From NCBI GenBank assembly GCA_026770575.1, contig MU657240.1, positions 157,872 to 186,667 on the forward strand: a DNA stretch of 28,796 nt, written 5' to 3'. This DNA comes from Pelagophyceae sp. CCMP2097. Its lineage: Eukaryota; Sar; Pelagophyceae. A program made the position numbers and the translations under genes. Positions within the stretch are counted from its first letter, which is position 1. Every line of letters starts with the position of its first letter. Below are positions 19,301-28,443 of the stretch, piece after piece. Under the pieces are notes generated by a model. The model made no database searches, was not told where the DNA came from, and worked only from the letters and a program-made list of their open reading frames with translations.

Positions 19301-20431
19301 CCGCCCTCGCGCTCCGCTGCGACGGTGCGATACCCGACGCGGGGATGCCGCTCCCGAGCCTCGAGGCAGAGGGGGCCTTTGTATGCCATCGCGCACTCGG
19401 CATGTCTTGCCGTAGGCGCTTTGAAGCACGCCCCTGGGTTGGTCGAGCGGGAAAGGGAACGCGAAGCAAATACGGAGCGCCTCCGAGACGCGCAGCGCGC
19501 GCAGTGCGTGCTCCGGCGACGATCTCTCGCGTGCCTTTGGGGAGGCTGGTCCTTTTCTTCGTCGAGCATGCAATGCCCCTCTCTTTTAGGCTGGCGCGCG
19601 TCCTTTCCGAGCGAACCGTTCGCGAGGAAGCCGCGCTCGCGGCCGTCGCGGCGGCCAAAGAGATCAACGCCGCCAAGGCGCGCGAGAGGCAGGCCCAGCT
19701 CGACCAGCTCCAGCGCGAGGCGGCGTCGGGGCGTGGGAATTCGCGCGACGGAAAGGGGACGACGCTCGGATGACCATTGGAGTGTGGCGGCGATGCAGAG
19801 TCGCGAGTGGACCACGCAGCGCCTTTGCGGCGCAGTCGCGGGCGGCATGCTCACAGTTCGCGCGGGAGACGCGCACGCCAGAGGCCCGATTCGCGCATGT
19901 CGAGCCTTGCGGAACTGACCCGTCGACTCTAGGTCCAAGTGGCGCGCCCGCCCGGCGGAAGAGCCGAAAAAAGGCGCCAAGCGCCCCGCCTCCGCGCCGG
20001 CCGACGACGACGAGCCGGGCATCGACTTTGGCAGCGGCAGCGAGGACGAAGGCGGCGGCGAAAAAGACACGGGCCAAAAAGACAAGGGCGCCAAGGCAAC
20101 CAAGGCCAAGAAAGCCAAAAAAAAGATGGCCATCGACTTCGGCTCCGACGACGACGACGACGACGACGACGCGCCGCCCGCCAAGAAGCCCGCGGCGGCC
20201 ATTGACTTTGGCTCGGACGACGACGACGACGACGCGCCGCCCGCCAAGAAGCCCGCGGCGGCCATTGACTTTGGCTCGGACGACGACGGCGACGACGCGC
20301 CGCCCGCCGCGTCGGCCATCGACTTTGGGTCGGACGACGACGACGCGGCCGACGCCGGCGGCGACGCCGGGGATGCGCCGAAGACCAAGAAGCGCAAGAT
20401 CGTCGAAGACGAAGACGAAGACGAAGACTAG
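10389..20431 (+). CDS. CTR9: CTR9 homologue, TPR scaffold subunit of the Paf1 transcription-elongation complex
   Basis: Exons read in order match CTR9 along its length. Start: SIVIPVRGSTDTVEVF (10389-10466). Then 10523-10668 (DLLRAELAPLDIWCDFAVAY), 10865-~11021, 11068-11115, 11162-11195, 11297-11368, 11436-11588 and 12207-12376 (AFERVLALDPANTEALVGAA), 13440-~13645, 13795-~14015, 14248-14346, 14572-14659, 14868-14931, 15223-15336, 15582-15800, 16241-16560, 16682-16745, 16806-17062, 17163-17275, 17353-~17420, 18017-18104, 18345-18417, 18570-~18722 (ASLNLAHIRAMNGRWSDAA), ~18863-18898, 19048-19324, 19416-19503, 19590-19724 and 19933-20431 (stop TAG). Most junctions restore phase exactly. Unresolved are the 3' ends of the exons beginning 10865, 13795, 17353 and 18570. 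The product has about 1,100-1,200 residues, usual for CTR9: tandem TPRs, a charged coiled coil, then an acidic/basic tail. It acts in the nucleus on elongating RNA polymerase II and supports H2B ubiquitination and H3 methylation in known systems. Oddities: two beta-rich inserts and minisatellite-filled introns. Confidence 0.9.
11690..12180. repeat. CCTCGAGACGGC-type minisatellite in CTR9 intron (11589-12206)
   Basis: The 618-bp intron between TPR exons contains many 12-15 bp units (CCTCGAGACGG, CCTCGAGGACGG). It also holds an 18-bp direct duplication near 12122-12160 (GCGGCCGCTACAAGCGGTCT-like). The intron begins GTCTCTTCG and ends ATTAG; joining across it restores the TPR reading frame. Confidence 0.75.
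12640..13340. repeat. Compound minisatellite filling the largest CTR9 intron (12377-13439)
   Basis: Three distinct arrays lie in one intron. Degenerate CCCTCGCAAGGCTCC units occupy about 12640-12810 and 12960-13050. Units of about 23 bp built on GGAAATCCCCCGAGGCGCA occupy about 12840-12980. Four to five near-identical 24-bp units built on GGAGACCGTTCCACTCCTGC occupy about 13185-13285. The long open frames here on both strands follow from the arrays. Confidence 0.78.
13795..14015 (+). other. Insert 1 in CTR9: beta-rich, Tudor/SH3-like exon
   Basis: A phase-0 exon after acceptor ACATAG begins VSADVGSEVLVVLSD, continues FFEAQVVAVDERGGGEWAIR and ends near TRRISW. Alternating hydrophobic strands with tight turns and a W-x-I-R-I strand resemble small barrel folds (Tudor, SH3). 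It lies between the exon encoding LKPTYSIALNQLAHQLFW and the exon encoding QPRVDDLASRAYHC. In CTR9 homologues I know, these two helices are adjacent. The 3' donor was not found. The fold is inferred from pattern alone. Confidence 0.5.
15830..16235. repeat. Minisatellite in CTR9 intron (15801-16240)
   Basis: Degenerate GACGGTCCTT(GTA) units (about 15840-16030) lead into four perfect copies of TGTATCCGGTCCT (about 16034-16086), two of CTGAACGGTCCT, and finally short GAACCTCGAGAAACGT and CGTCGAGAAA units up to the acceptor. The flanking exons join at phase 0. Confidence 0.8.
16313..16560 (+). other. Insert 2 in CTR9: second beta-rich segment
   Basis: After the CTR9-like helix VLQLELGNTDKAVAALFCAL the same exon continues for about 80 codons unlike CTR9: LWDWVAAGTVVRDAVDSWAF, then GEVVRIGDGADAVVTRVDAE. 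The donor GTGCGT at 16561 leaves CT, completed by the next exon (16682) to give YRVAGKAVPRAFAAVYANLA, back in CTR9 sequence. Strand-turn-strand pattern and Gly/Asp turns suggest a small beta barrel. Open frame plus exact phase argue against a retained intron. Confidence 0.55.
17560..17680. repeat. Two-unit repeat, GGCATCGAGGGGACTT...GGATCCCC
   Basis: About 50 bp is repeated twice with changes (GGCATCGAGGGGACTTGTACGGATCCC and its neighbour) inside the CTR9 intron that ends at 18016. Nothing else in 17420-18016 looks coding. Confidence 0.4.
20003..20431 (+). other. CTR9 acidic tail with five IDFGS repeats
   Basis: The last CTR9 exon encodes five copies of an IDFGS-plus-acidic-run motif: IDFGSGSEDE, then four of the form AIDFGSDDDD. 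Three are separated by DAPPAKKPAA-type spacers, and the tail ends TKKRKIVEDEDEDED and TAG. Acidic and lysine-rich tails are normal for CTR9, but a repeated IDFGSD module is not something I know from the family. At DNA level it is a ~66-bp tandem repeat, which can change copy number without breaking frame. Confidence 0.8.
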
Positions 20432-20607
20432 CCTGCATATTCGCCGTCGCGTCGCGCCACGGCCCGGCGCGCCGCCGAGGCTCCGTTGGAGCGCCGCCTC
20501 GACGCCGACGGTCACCAGAGCCTCGGGGCCGCCGCGGAGGCACATCCAACCCCGGCAGCGCATCCGCCCCGATGGGCCTCGACGGCAGACCCCGCTATAA
20601 AGCCCCG
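20432..20607 (+). other. CTR9 3' flank and start of next upstream region
   Basis: There is no recognisable polyadenylation signal and no coding pattern. CGCTATAAAG occurs at about 20593, a possible TATA element, just before similarity to the upstream module begins (CGTCAAACG). Confidence 0.35.
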
Positions 20608-21144
20608 TCAAACGCCTCCGCCGCGCGCTCTGCGGATCAGAGCACTCTGGCTGGGATCGATTCCAGGGCCGCGCATCGCAGAGTCGGCAAGGCCGGCGAG
20701 AGCCAAGGTCGCAGCGCAGCGCCACCTTCCGGCGAAGGCATGGCCGCTTCCTGCGCCGCGCTCGAGAGCACGGAGGGACCGCCGGTAACGTCTCTCTGGC
20801 CCGCCATCGCATGGGCGGCTGGGCGTGCGCGCCCTCGGGGTGCGGGAGGGGCGCGGCGCTGGCACGCCTCGGAAGAAAACGCTCTGGCCCGCCGTCGCTT
20901 GGGCGGCTGGGCGCACACACCCCTCAGTGTCGAGAGGGGCGCGGCGCGCACGGGACCTCGGGGCGCGGTGCAAAAGCGTCGCCGAATGGTGCGAAACCCG
21001 CGCCCAGTTCCGGGAACGTTCCGGGTCTTGAAGCAGATCTTGAAGAATCTTTGCCGCTTTCGTCAGCAGCTTCGAAGCGTCGGCGAGCTCTTGGCTGCAC
21101 GTGGCATTCGGCGCGGCGAGAGCAAAGCAAGGCGTTTGCGCACC
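20608..21144 (+). repeat. Upstream module of copy B (R3), internally duplicated
   Basis: It carries the same landmarks as the modules upstream of copies A and C, ending next to the exon 1 remnant. It contains a partial tandem duplication: the block CTGGCCCGCCATCGCATGGG occurs near 20797 and again, diverged, near 20884, followed each time by GGGCGGCTGGGCG. The first half is most like the exon-less copy R2 (2979-3570), the second half most like R1, as if two modules had fused at about 20880. Confidence 0.65.
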
Positions 21145-21280
21145 ATCGGGCGCCGCGACAAGGCCTTTCCGTATAATAAGAGAGGCGGCAGCGACGGCAC
21201 TTGTCGGGCTCGGATCCGGACTACGCGAAGAAGGTCGCGCGCAACGACAAGTTGAAGCGCCGGGACCGCGTCGACATCGC
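21145..21280 (+). pseudogene. Broken exon 1 of copy B
   Basis: It aligns base for base with the 137-bp exon 1 of copies A (1344-1208) and C (28444-28580) but carries three lesions. The start ATGGGG is ATCGGG. One base is missing near 21195 (136 bp in total), which shifts frame. The donor GC|GTGAGT is GC|ATGAGT. The encoded basic peptide is therefore lost in this copy unless another first exon is used. Confidence 0.8.
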
Positions 21281-21359
21281 ATGAGTCGCCTTGCGCGCGT
21301 CCCCTCGGGACAGCCCTTCCACGGTGATCGCCCCAACCCCCATCGCGGCGCGCGCGTCG

Positions 21360-21575
21360 GCGCACTTTGAAAGTCGAAAAATGACCCGCCGTCGTTGAAG
21401 AAACTCGTTTCTTCTTCTTTGGAAGGGGGCGCCTCGACTCGTGGGGAAATCCTCGTGCGCCCCCTCAGGGCGGCCATTCCCCGGTGGACGCCTCAGCCCC
21501 CGTCGCAGCGCGGGCGTCGGCGCCCTTGGAAAGTCGAAAAATGACCCGTCGTCGTTGAAGAAACGTCACTGCCCT
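21360..21575 (+). repeat. Intron 1 repeat units of copy B
   Basis: Just over one unit of the ~160-bp intron repeat is present: AAAGTCGAAAAATGACCCG recurs at 21370 and 21530. The first unit has the full palindrome GAAGAAACTCGTTTCTTC (about 21399-21416); the second is cut after GAAGAAAC. The acceptor CCGCTAG at 21601-21607 is intact. Confidence 0.7.
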
Positions 21576-21607
21576 ACCTCGAAACGTGACTCGCCGCTCC
21601 CCGCTAG

Positions 21608-24018
21608 GGACGCGCTCGTGGAACGACGGTCCTCGCCGCGCCACGAGCGCGAGCGCCTCGTGCACGACCTGTACCAGAAGCTCATCGCGGCGCTCAAGGA
21701 CTCAGACGTCGAGTTCGTCGTTTCCAAGTACAAGGGCACCCTCCAGCCGACGGCCATTTTCACCGAGTTCGTTTTCAACGGCAAGCTGACGGCATCCGGA
21801 GCGCCCAAGGTCGCGGAGATCCTGCGCTACGGCTGGAAGGACTGGTTCTCCGAGGGCTTTATGTGGCCAGAGGAGTGGACGTGGCGCGAGGAGGAGGAGG
21901 AGGAGGACTACGGCCCGCTCCCGAGCATGCCGTTTACGTGGGAGAGCCACATCATGCAGATCATCGACGGCACGGCGGAAGAGCTCAAGCTGCTCCTCTC
22001 CCTGGTGCGTACGGGGACCGTCGTTTGCTGCAACGCAATTCAACTTTGCATCTTTCCGCTCTCGTTTTGACCGTGAGTATGTAGGTCCTGCACAAGCTGT
22101 CGGCCGTCGTCTTCCAGGCCGTCGTCCTGCCGAAGCGCCTCGAGTGGAAGGGCAAGGTCGAGCTGTCGGAGGTGCATCTTTTTGCATTCTGAAGCTTTTG
22201 CGGTTCGACGACCACCGATTTCCAGCATCCTCGTACCTTTCGCACATCACAGGAGCACCCGATCATCTTCTACGTCGACGCGGCCGTCACGATGCCCGAG
22301 GCGCGCGGCCATGGCCTGCTGCACTTCGAGTCCGCACCGGCGCCCGATCCGCGCAATTTCACAAATCCGTCGTGTTTTCGAAAGAGGCGTGCGGCACTGC
22401 GTACAGAGTGGGGGCGATAATGTGTCTCAACCTCTCCCACCACTCGGTCGACCCTAACTCACCGACTCCTTGAACAGGCTCGACCTGATCATCGCGCTCG
22501 GCCGCCGCCTCGGTGTCGAGGCCATTATGCTCAGCGCGACGCGGGCCGCGGTCAAGGTCTGGGAGCACGTCGGCCTCCGGCGCTGCGCCACCAAGGACTC
22601 GTCGAAGCCGACGCGGCTCGGCATGCTCTACCAGGCCTCGCTCGGGTTTCATGGCTGCGTCCAAACGATTCGACACCGCACCCGAGAGTTGCATCCGTCT
22701 CGAGAGATGCATCGTACTTGACGAGAGGAGAGTGTGCCGTTTCACGAGCTCGTCTTTCGAAACTTCGCCGTCGCCCACCGTCATCGATTCCCGCAGCTAC
22801 GCGACCAAGGCGTTTGAAGACGACAACAACCTGGTGGGCATGGGCATCTTCCTCGCCGACAAGGGCGGCCGGCTCGACCGCGAGCAGTTCAAGGACCAAG
22901 TGCGCGTCGTGCTCGACAACTGCGGCAAGAAGGCCAAGGCGGACGGCACGACAAAGGTGCCGACGCTGCTCTTCTCGCAGTGCTCCAACGGCCTGCGCGA
23001 GGCCACGGAGGCCTACAGCGGCTACCTCGGCGACGGCGGCGAGCCCTTTGAGCTCATGGACCGGCCCGCCGCGCGCACGCCGCGTCTTTTTACTGATTCC
23101 TTTGTGCGACGGTCGTGAGGAGAAGCGCCAAAATACTTCTGTCAGATATACAATTCACGACGCTAGGACGACGCCATCACGGGCAAGAAGCCCAGCTGGT
23201 GGCGCCAGAAGTTCGCCGGCTCGCTGCCGCGGGACTGGCCGGGGGCCGTGTCGGTGATTCCTGGTTGGAAAACCCGAACCGTCGCCACAGACCGCGTCGT
23301 GAGTGGCATCAGAGGCGAGGGAGCCCCGGGCAAGGCTCAGGATCGTGACCGTCGTACGCAAGCGGCGGGGTAATTCTGGTTGTCGACCGACATCGCCACC
23401 CTAGGCCGGTGCTGAGCGTCGACAAGGCCAGGAAGGGCGCGGGCTTCGGCCTGAAGACGACGACCACCATGTCGCGGGGCGATGTCGTCGTCGAGTACCT
23501 GGGCGAGTGCGTCACGGAGGCCGAGCGGCTGAAGCGACCGCCGACGCGCTACACAGTCTGGCTCGACGGCAAGAAGACGTGCATCGACGCCGAGGAATCG
23601 GGCTCGCTGGCGCGGTTCGCGAACAACGCCTGCACGCACCCGAGCACGTGAGGACCCCAATGCCTCTGACGATGATTTGTCTTCCATCCTCGGTCGTTTT
23701 GCCACAAATGACTTTTTCTGCCGTAGGACGCTCGAGTGGCGCGCGCTCCGTGTCCACCGACTCCTTCCTTGGAAACCTTCGATGTCGTGGTGCTTCCTGC
23801 TCAACTTGCTGACCACTCTTTATAGGTTCGAGATCGACGGCGTGCAGCGCGTCTTCCTGGTCGCGACGAAGGACATCCCGAGCGGCGCCTGGCTCACGCT
23901 CAACTACGCGCAAGAACCCATGTGTCTCACGACGTTCGAAGGCTCGTTCCCGCCGTGCTTCTGCGGCCGCCGCGACTGCACCGGCTTCATCGGCGCCACG
24001 ACCCGGCAGAACGCATAG
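21608..24018 (+). CDS. Copy B body, part 1: GNAT-like acetyltransferase domain fused to a SET methyltransferase domain
   Basis: Exons: 21608-22004, 22085-22171, 22253-22329, 22478-22645, 22797-~23090, 23167-~23253, 23405-23647 and 23826-24018. The GNAT part has strand IIFYVDAAVTMPEARGHGL (acetyl-CoA loop, last Gly replaced by Leu) and LGVEAIMLSATRAAVKVWEH (motif B). A region of unknown function follows (NLVGMGIFLADKGGRLDREQ). The SET part has KGAGFGLKT, VVVEYLGE, RFANNACTHPS in place of NHSCxPN, SGAWLTLNY in place of GEELTFDY, and post-SET CFCGRRDC. SET proteins transfer methyl groups from S-adenosylmethionine to lysine. Phases agree from exon 2 to exon 6; junctions around 23090 and 23253 do not resolve. 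TAG at 24016-24018 closes the frame, but the same frame continues beyond it. With exon 1 broken no start codon is evident, so this may be a pseudogene or use an unseen first exon. Confidence 0.6.
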
Positions 24019-27000
24019 AAGGTGGCGCTCTTTGCTCAGCGCGTCGAAGCCGAACGGCGCAAGGAGGCCAAGAGGAAGCGGGAAAAGGCGAAGAAGAAAC
24101 TGGAGGCCGCACAGCCGGATGCTGTGCTGCTCGACGACGCGCAGCCGATACGCCGCGGCCGGTCCGACGACGCGGAGAGGTCGGCTGACCGTGTTGGAAA
24201 CGTGTGTTTGACGGAACGGTTGCCGTCACAACCCAGACGAGATTTGACATGCCGAACGTCGTCGTCCACGCGTGGCCCCTTCTTCATAATCTGCACCATA
24301 GGTCGGAACAGCGCGTCGACGCTCCAGCAGCGCGACCGGCCCAATCCGCCGCGCGACTCGAGCCTCGCGATGCAGCGTCAAAAAGAGGCGCCTTTTAAAA
24401 AGGGCCATCGAGAATGTCCGACGACTGACGACGGCTCGCACGACGGAAACTTCTAGGTCGCGCGACGAGTCCGCTGAGACACAGCCGTGCCTGGCGCTGG
24501 CGCTCATCGATGACCAACGCGACGACGCCGACGCCGAGCCGCCGCAGCAAGAGAAGCGCTCGCGGGCCGCGCAAGGCGGGCGGAAAAAGCGGCAAGCGAC
24601 GTCGAGCAGCTCGGGAGGTGACCTGCAGCGACCTGCTCGCGACGCTGTGCCGGCGCCGGCGCTGGAGGCATCAGCCGTCGTCGCGCCGCAGGCCCCGGCG
24701 GTGCGTCAAGCAATCCTTTAAGGTCGAACGCGCCTCCGAAGCTCAAAATTAAAATAGGTCTCGACGACGCTCGGCCTGCGCTGGCTCTCGCCGCAGTCGC
24801 GCGAGGCGCTGATCCAGGTGCTCACGTGCGTTTACGCGTACCTGGAGGAGCAGACGTACCGCTGGCTCAAGCTGTCGAACCCGAACGTCAAGGCGCACCT
24901 CGACGTCCCGGCGGCGCAGCGCGTCCTCGCGGCGCTCGGCTTCGCGCGCGAGACGGTGCAGGGCCACGAGTGGTTCGTCTGCCTCGCGCAGCCGCACTTT
25001 GCGACGGTCGCCGAGCTCCAGCGCGCCCTCGAGGCCCCGAGAACGGCGCACCTTGTGGCCAAGTACGCAGCGCTGCTCGACGCCGCCAAAGCTCCTCGAG
25101 GGCCTCTGCCGGCCACGGCGACGAGCAGCTTTCCGCGTACGGCCACTGCACAGCCGTCAGCGCAACTTCGGGCGGTCGAGGCGGCCGCGCCGCGGCTCAA
25201 CCGGCCCGTGACGCTGGCGCTGCCGGGCGACCTGAACCTCGAGGCGTTTATCCGCGACTGCAAGCGGAGCCGCATTCTCAAGGACCTGGCCAAGGAGGCG
25301 CTGCGGCCGCAGGAAGAGGCGGACCCGGAGTGGTGGACGTCAAACGCGCTGCTCAAGTTTGAGGACCTGGCGCTGGTGCGCGCGACGACGCTGCACGCGT
25401 GCGGCCTGCCGAACTGGCCGTTCTACCAGCAGGAGCACGAGGCCTGGCGGCGAGCGAACCCGACACTCGCGCTACAATCGGAGGAGTGCGAGGACCACAT
25501 CGTCCGGCCGGTGACCGAGGCGCAGAAGAAGCGCGCGGGCATCCTGAAGAAGTGGGACCTCGTCAAGGGCTACAGCGGCCGGTACTACCAGAACTACTTC
25601 TGCGACATCGGCACGCACGACTCGACCTGGGCGCTGCCGCACCACGTGCGCGTCGACCTGAACAAGGCGCTGCAGCCGGACCTGTACCGGCCACTGCCCG
25701 AGACGCGGCGGCGCGTCGACCCGATCATGGCGGCACGGCTGCGGTACGCGGGCGTCCCGCTGCCCAAGGAGGGCGATGTCTACGACCCCGACGCGGACTA
25801 CTTCAAGGAGATGCTGCGGCCGGTCTGGAGCCTGTACTCGAGCGAGGCGTTCGTCGAGCCGCCTTTAAAGCCGCCGCTCTCGCTGCGCGTCGACGAGGTC
25901 ATCAAGCGGCGCATCCACGAGGGCACCCCGGGCGCGAAGCGGTGGCTCGAGCTGTACTGCGACATGCTCCGCGCGCCGCGCTACGAGGCCTGGATGGACG
26001 CGCGCGTGGCCAAGGCCGTCGCCGAGCGCGCCATTGCCGCCGAGGCTGAGCGCCGCGCCGTGCCTACCAATACCGCCGACGATTCGGCGCGCGAGGAGCA
26101 CGCGGAGCTGGAGGAGGCGTCGGCCGTCGTCGGCAAGAACCGCAACCTGTGGAGCGACGACCGCATGCGGCGGCTCGAGTTTGAGCACGTGCAGCGGTTT
26201 CTCAAGGCGCGGCCGGTCGAGCCCCAGCCCATCGAGGTCCGCCCGCGCTGCGAGGTCTGCCACGACTCGTGCGAGCAGGCGCTGCTCTTCCACTGCAAGG
26301 CGGACAAGAAGAAGGACCGGTCCTGCGACAAGTACTGCCACTCGTACTGCGCCGGCTTTCCCGGCGGCCTCTCGGCCGGCCGCGTCCTCTACTGCCTTGA
26401 GTGCAGCGGCGAGCGCGCTCCAAGGCCCACTTATCCTTGCTCCTCGGCCTGGACCGCCGCACGGAGCGCCTCGACGGCTACCGCGAGCACCTGCGCAACC
26501 TCGGCTGCGTGGGCCAGCTGAACGACGACCAGCTCGCGCGGCGCATCGCTTTGCACGAGGGCATCCAGGAGCGGACGGCGGCATCGTCGGAGAACCCGTT
26601 CGCCGACATTCGCCGGCGGCACTTCCTGCGCTCGCTCGAGGCCGAGAAACCGGCGGACGGGCAGCGCGGCCGCATCGTCGGCTGGCTCGGCAAGCGCGCC
26701 GTCGACTCCGACGGCTCTGACGGCTTCGACGAGGACGGGCAGTCGCGCCTCTCGGTGCGTTTTCTTCTTTTGATCTTCTGTCGCGCCGTTTGTGGATCTA
26801 TGAGTCACAGGCGGCGATTCGGCACGCGGCCTGGCGCGAGGCGAACGTGGTGCGAGCGATTATCTTTTTGACGACGTTTGAATTGTTCTCGTCTTTGGTG
26901 CCGATGAATTCTTTGTAGGTGCCAAAGCCGCGAGAGAAGGACAATAGGCCTACAGGGAAGGATGGCAAGAGGATCAAAATCCCACTACGGCCTCAGCGTG

Positions 27001-27732
27001 CGCAGCAGATCTTCTGCGACGACAAGTGGTCTCGGCGCCGGGCCAAGGTAACCTTTGAACACAGCGTTGTCGAGAGACCCCAGCAAGGATCGTCGATCAA
27101 TTCACCCGTAGCTCATGATCAAGCTGCAGCAGCTCAAGCCCGAGCTCGGGCGGCTCTGCGCGAGCAAGCGGACCAAGCGAGAGCTACGACAGCGCCTCAA
27201 GGCGATCAAGGTCTCCAAAGGCGAAATCGGCAAGCACCTCCGCGCCAAGTGGCCGCGGATGCTCGCGAAGCGCACGTCCGCCGGTGTCCTTACGCGCTGA
27301 TCGAGTGGAGAGATCGAGCGGAGAGAAAATTGAGTCGCCCGTCGTCCCTTTTACGTGAATCTTAATTTTCCTTTAGGCGCGACAAGCGCGGCGACGGAGG
27401 ACCCCGTGAGTCAGTTCGAGCGGCTCGAGACGGAGGACGTGGTGAACTTCCGCGAGGGCCTGCCCGTCGCGACGCGCTTCACGCGCCGACGGGGCGTCTG
27501 GCCGGAGATCCCGACGTTCGCCCCGCTTCGGTTCCAAAGCAACCATGTTTCGAACGCGTCGCTCCTCCATCTTGCTGCAAACGCGTGCGACGCCAGGTTT
27601 GAGTCGTTGCTGCCGGTGCCGTCGCGCATTCCCACGGGCACGGAGGCGCCCGCGTGCCCCTCGGACGACTTCACGCCCGACTGCGTCTGGGCGCACGCCG
27701 CGCTGTATGCCACGCCAGAGTTTTTCCCTTGA
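24019..27732 (+). CDS. Copy B body, part 2: coiled coil, PUB, WW-like and PHD-finger protein (probably same gene as part 1)
   Basis: 24019-~24190 encodes a Lys/Glu/Ala-rich coiled coil in the same frame as the SET exon. 24449-24615 adds a basic linker. The large exon from 24758 stays open for about 550 codons. It has a PUB-like domain (about 24800-25050: LKLSNPNVKAHLDVPAAQRV, ALGF), a WW-like motif (25553-25640: two Trp, GRYYQN, ending P), and a C4HC3 PHD-type finger (about 26246-26403: CEVC, CHSYC, CLEC). PUB domains bind p97 or ubiquitin-pathway partners; PHD fingers read histone H3 tails. After the finger the open frame changes near 26404-26430, then 26754 (phase 0), 26919-27047 and 27112 follow. 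The last exon either ends at TGA 27300 or splices from the GTGTCC donor near 27287 to 27377-27732. The second option restores frame. There is no start codon at 24019, so it is most simply the 3' half of the SET gene. Confidence 0.6.
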
Positions 27733-27834
27733 CTATCTTCTCAATCTTTTGCGGGTTGGGTTGAGGAGTCGTTTTTTCAAACGTTTGCCCCGCAGAAATA
27801 CCTTCTAAGAACCGTCGAACGTCGTTTCCGGCAC

Positions 27835-28443
27835 TCTGGAATCCCGATCGAAAACGGGCGGCGCAAGATGGTGCATCCTTCCGTGAAACCATGCGGCTCC
27901 GTCCGCGTTGCGTCCGCCGCGTCGTCTGCTCACGGCGCGAGAGCACCGTCCAAGCCCCGTCGCCCCGTCAGACGTCTCCGCCGCGTGCTCTGTGGCTGTG
28001 GATCCACGATCTGTGGCTGTGGATCAACTCGAAGGTCGCGCATCGCAGAGCCGCCAAGGCCGGTGAAAGCCGAAGTCGCAGCGACGCGCGCCTTCTTCAG
28101 GCAATTCCCGGAATGACAGCTTCCTGCGCTGCGCTCGAGAGCATGGAGACCCTGGTTCGCCGGCCACGGCGTCCTAGCCGAGCCGTCGCCTGGATGGCCT
28201 GGGTGTGCGCGCCCTTCAGTGTGCGGAGGGGCGACGCTGGCACGCCTCGTTCGAACCTCGACGCCTCGATGCAAAAGCTTCGCCAAATCGCGCGGAACCC
28301 CGGGTTCAATTCTGAGGAACATTCCGGGTCTTGAAGCAGATCTTGAAGAATCTCGCCGCTTCGTCACCAGCTTCGTAGCGTCGAAGCTCCTGCCTGCACG
28401 TGGCATCCGGCGCGGCGAGAGCGGGGCAAGGCGTTTCGACACG
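27835..28443 (+). repeat. Upstream module of copy C (R4)
   Basis: It starts about 100 bp after the end of copy B. The first part, 27835-27960, matches 2274-2440 in inverted orientation; the rest matches R1, ending at exon 1. TGTGGCTGTGGATC is duplicated at about 27991 and 28013. The module carries the same GCATCGCAGAGCCGCC and TTGAAGCAGATCTTGAAGAA blocks, so it probably contains the promoter and 5' UTR of this family. Confidence 0.65.

Noticed and set aside
18709..20397. 562-residue open frame on the minus strand
   Set aside because: It is the antisense shadow of the CTR9 3' exons. Its Ser/Ala-rich repeats mirror the IDFGSD-coding DNA.
19664..20920. 418-residue minus-strand open frame with VVVV repeats
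   Set aside because: It is another antisense reading of the acidic repeat plus the upstream module.
25399..26049. Alternative 216-residue frame inside the PUB-WW-PHD exon
   Set aside because: It lies in the +2 frame of a convincing coding exon, is Arg/Ala-rich and has no domains.
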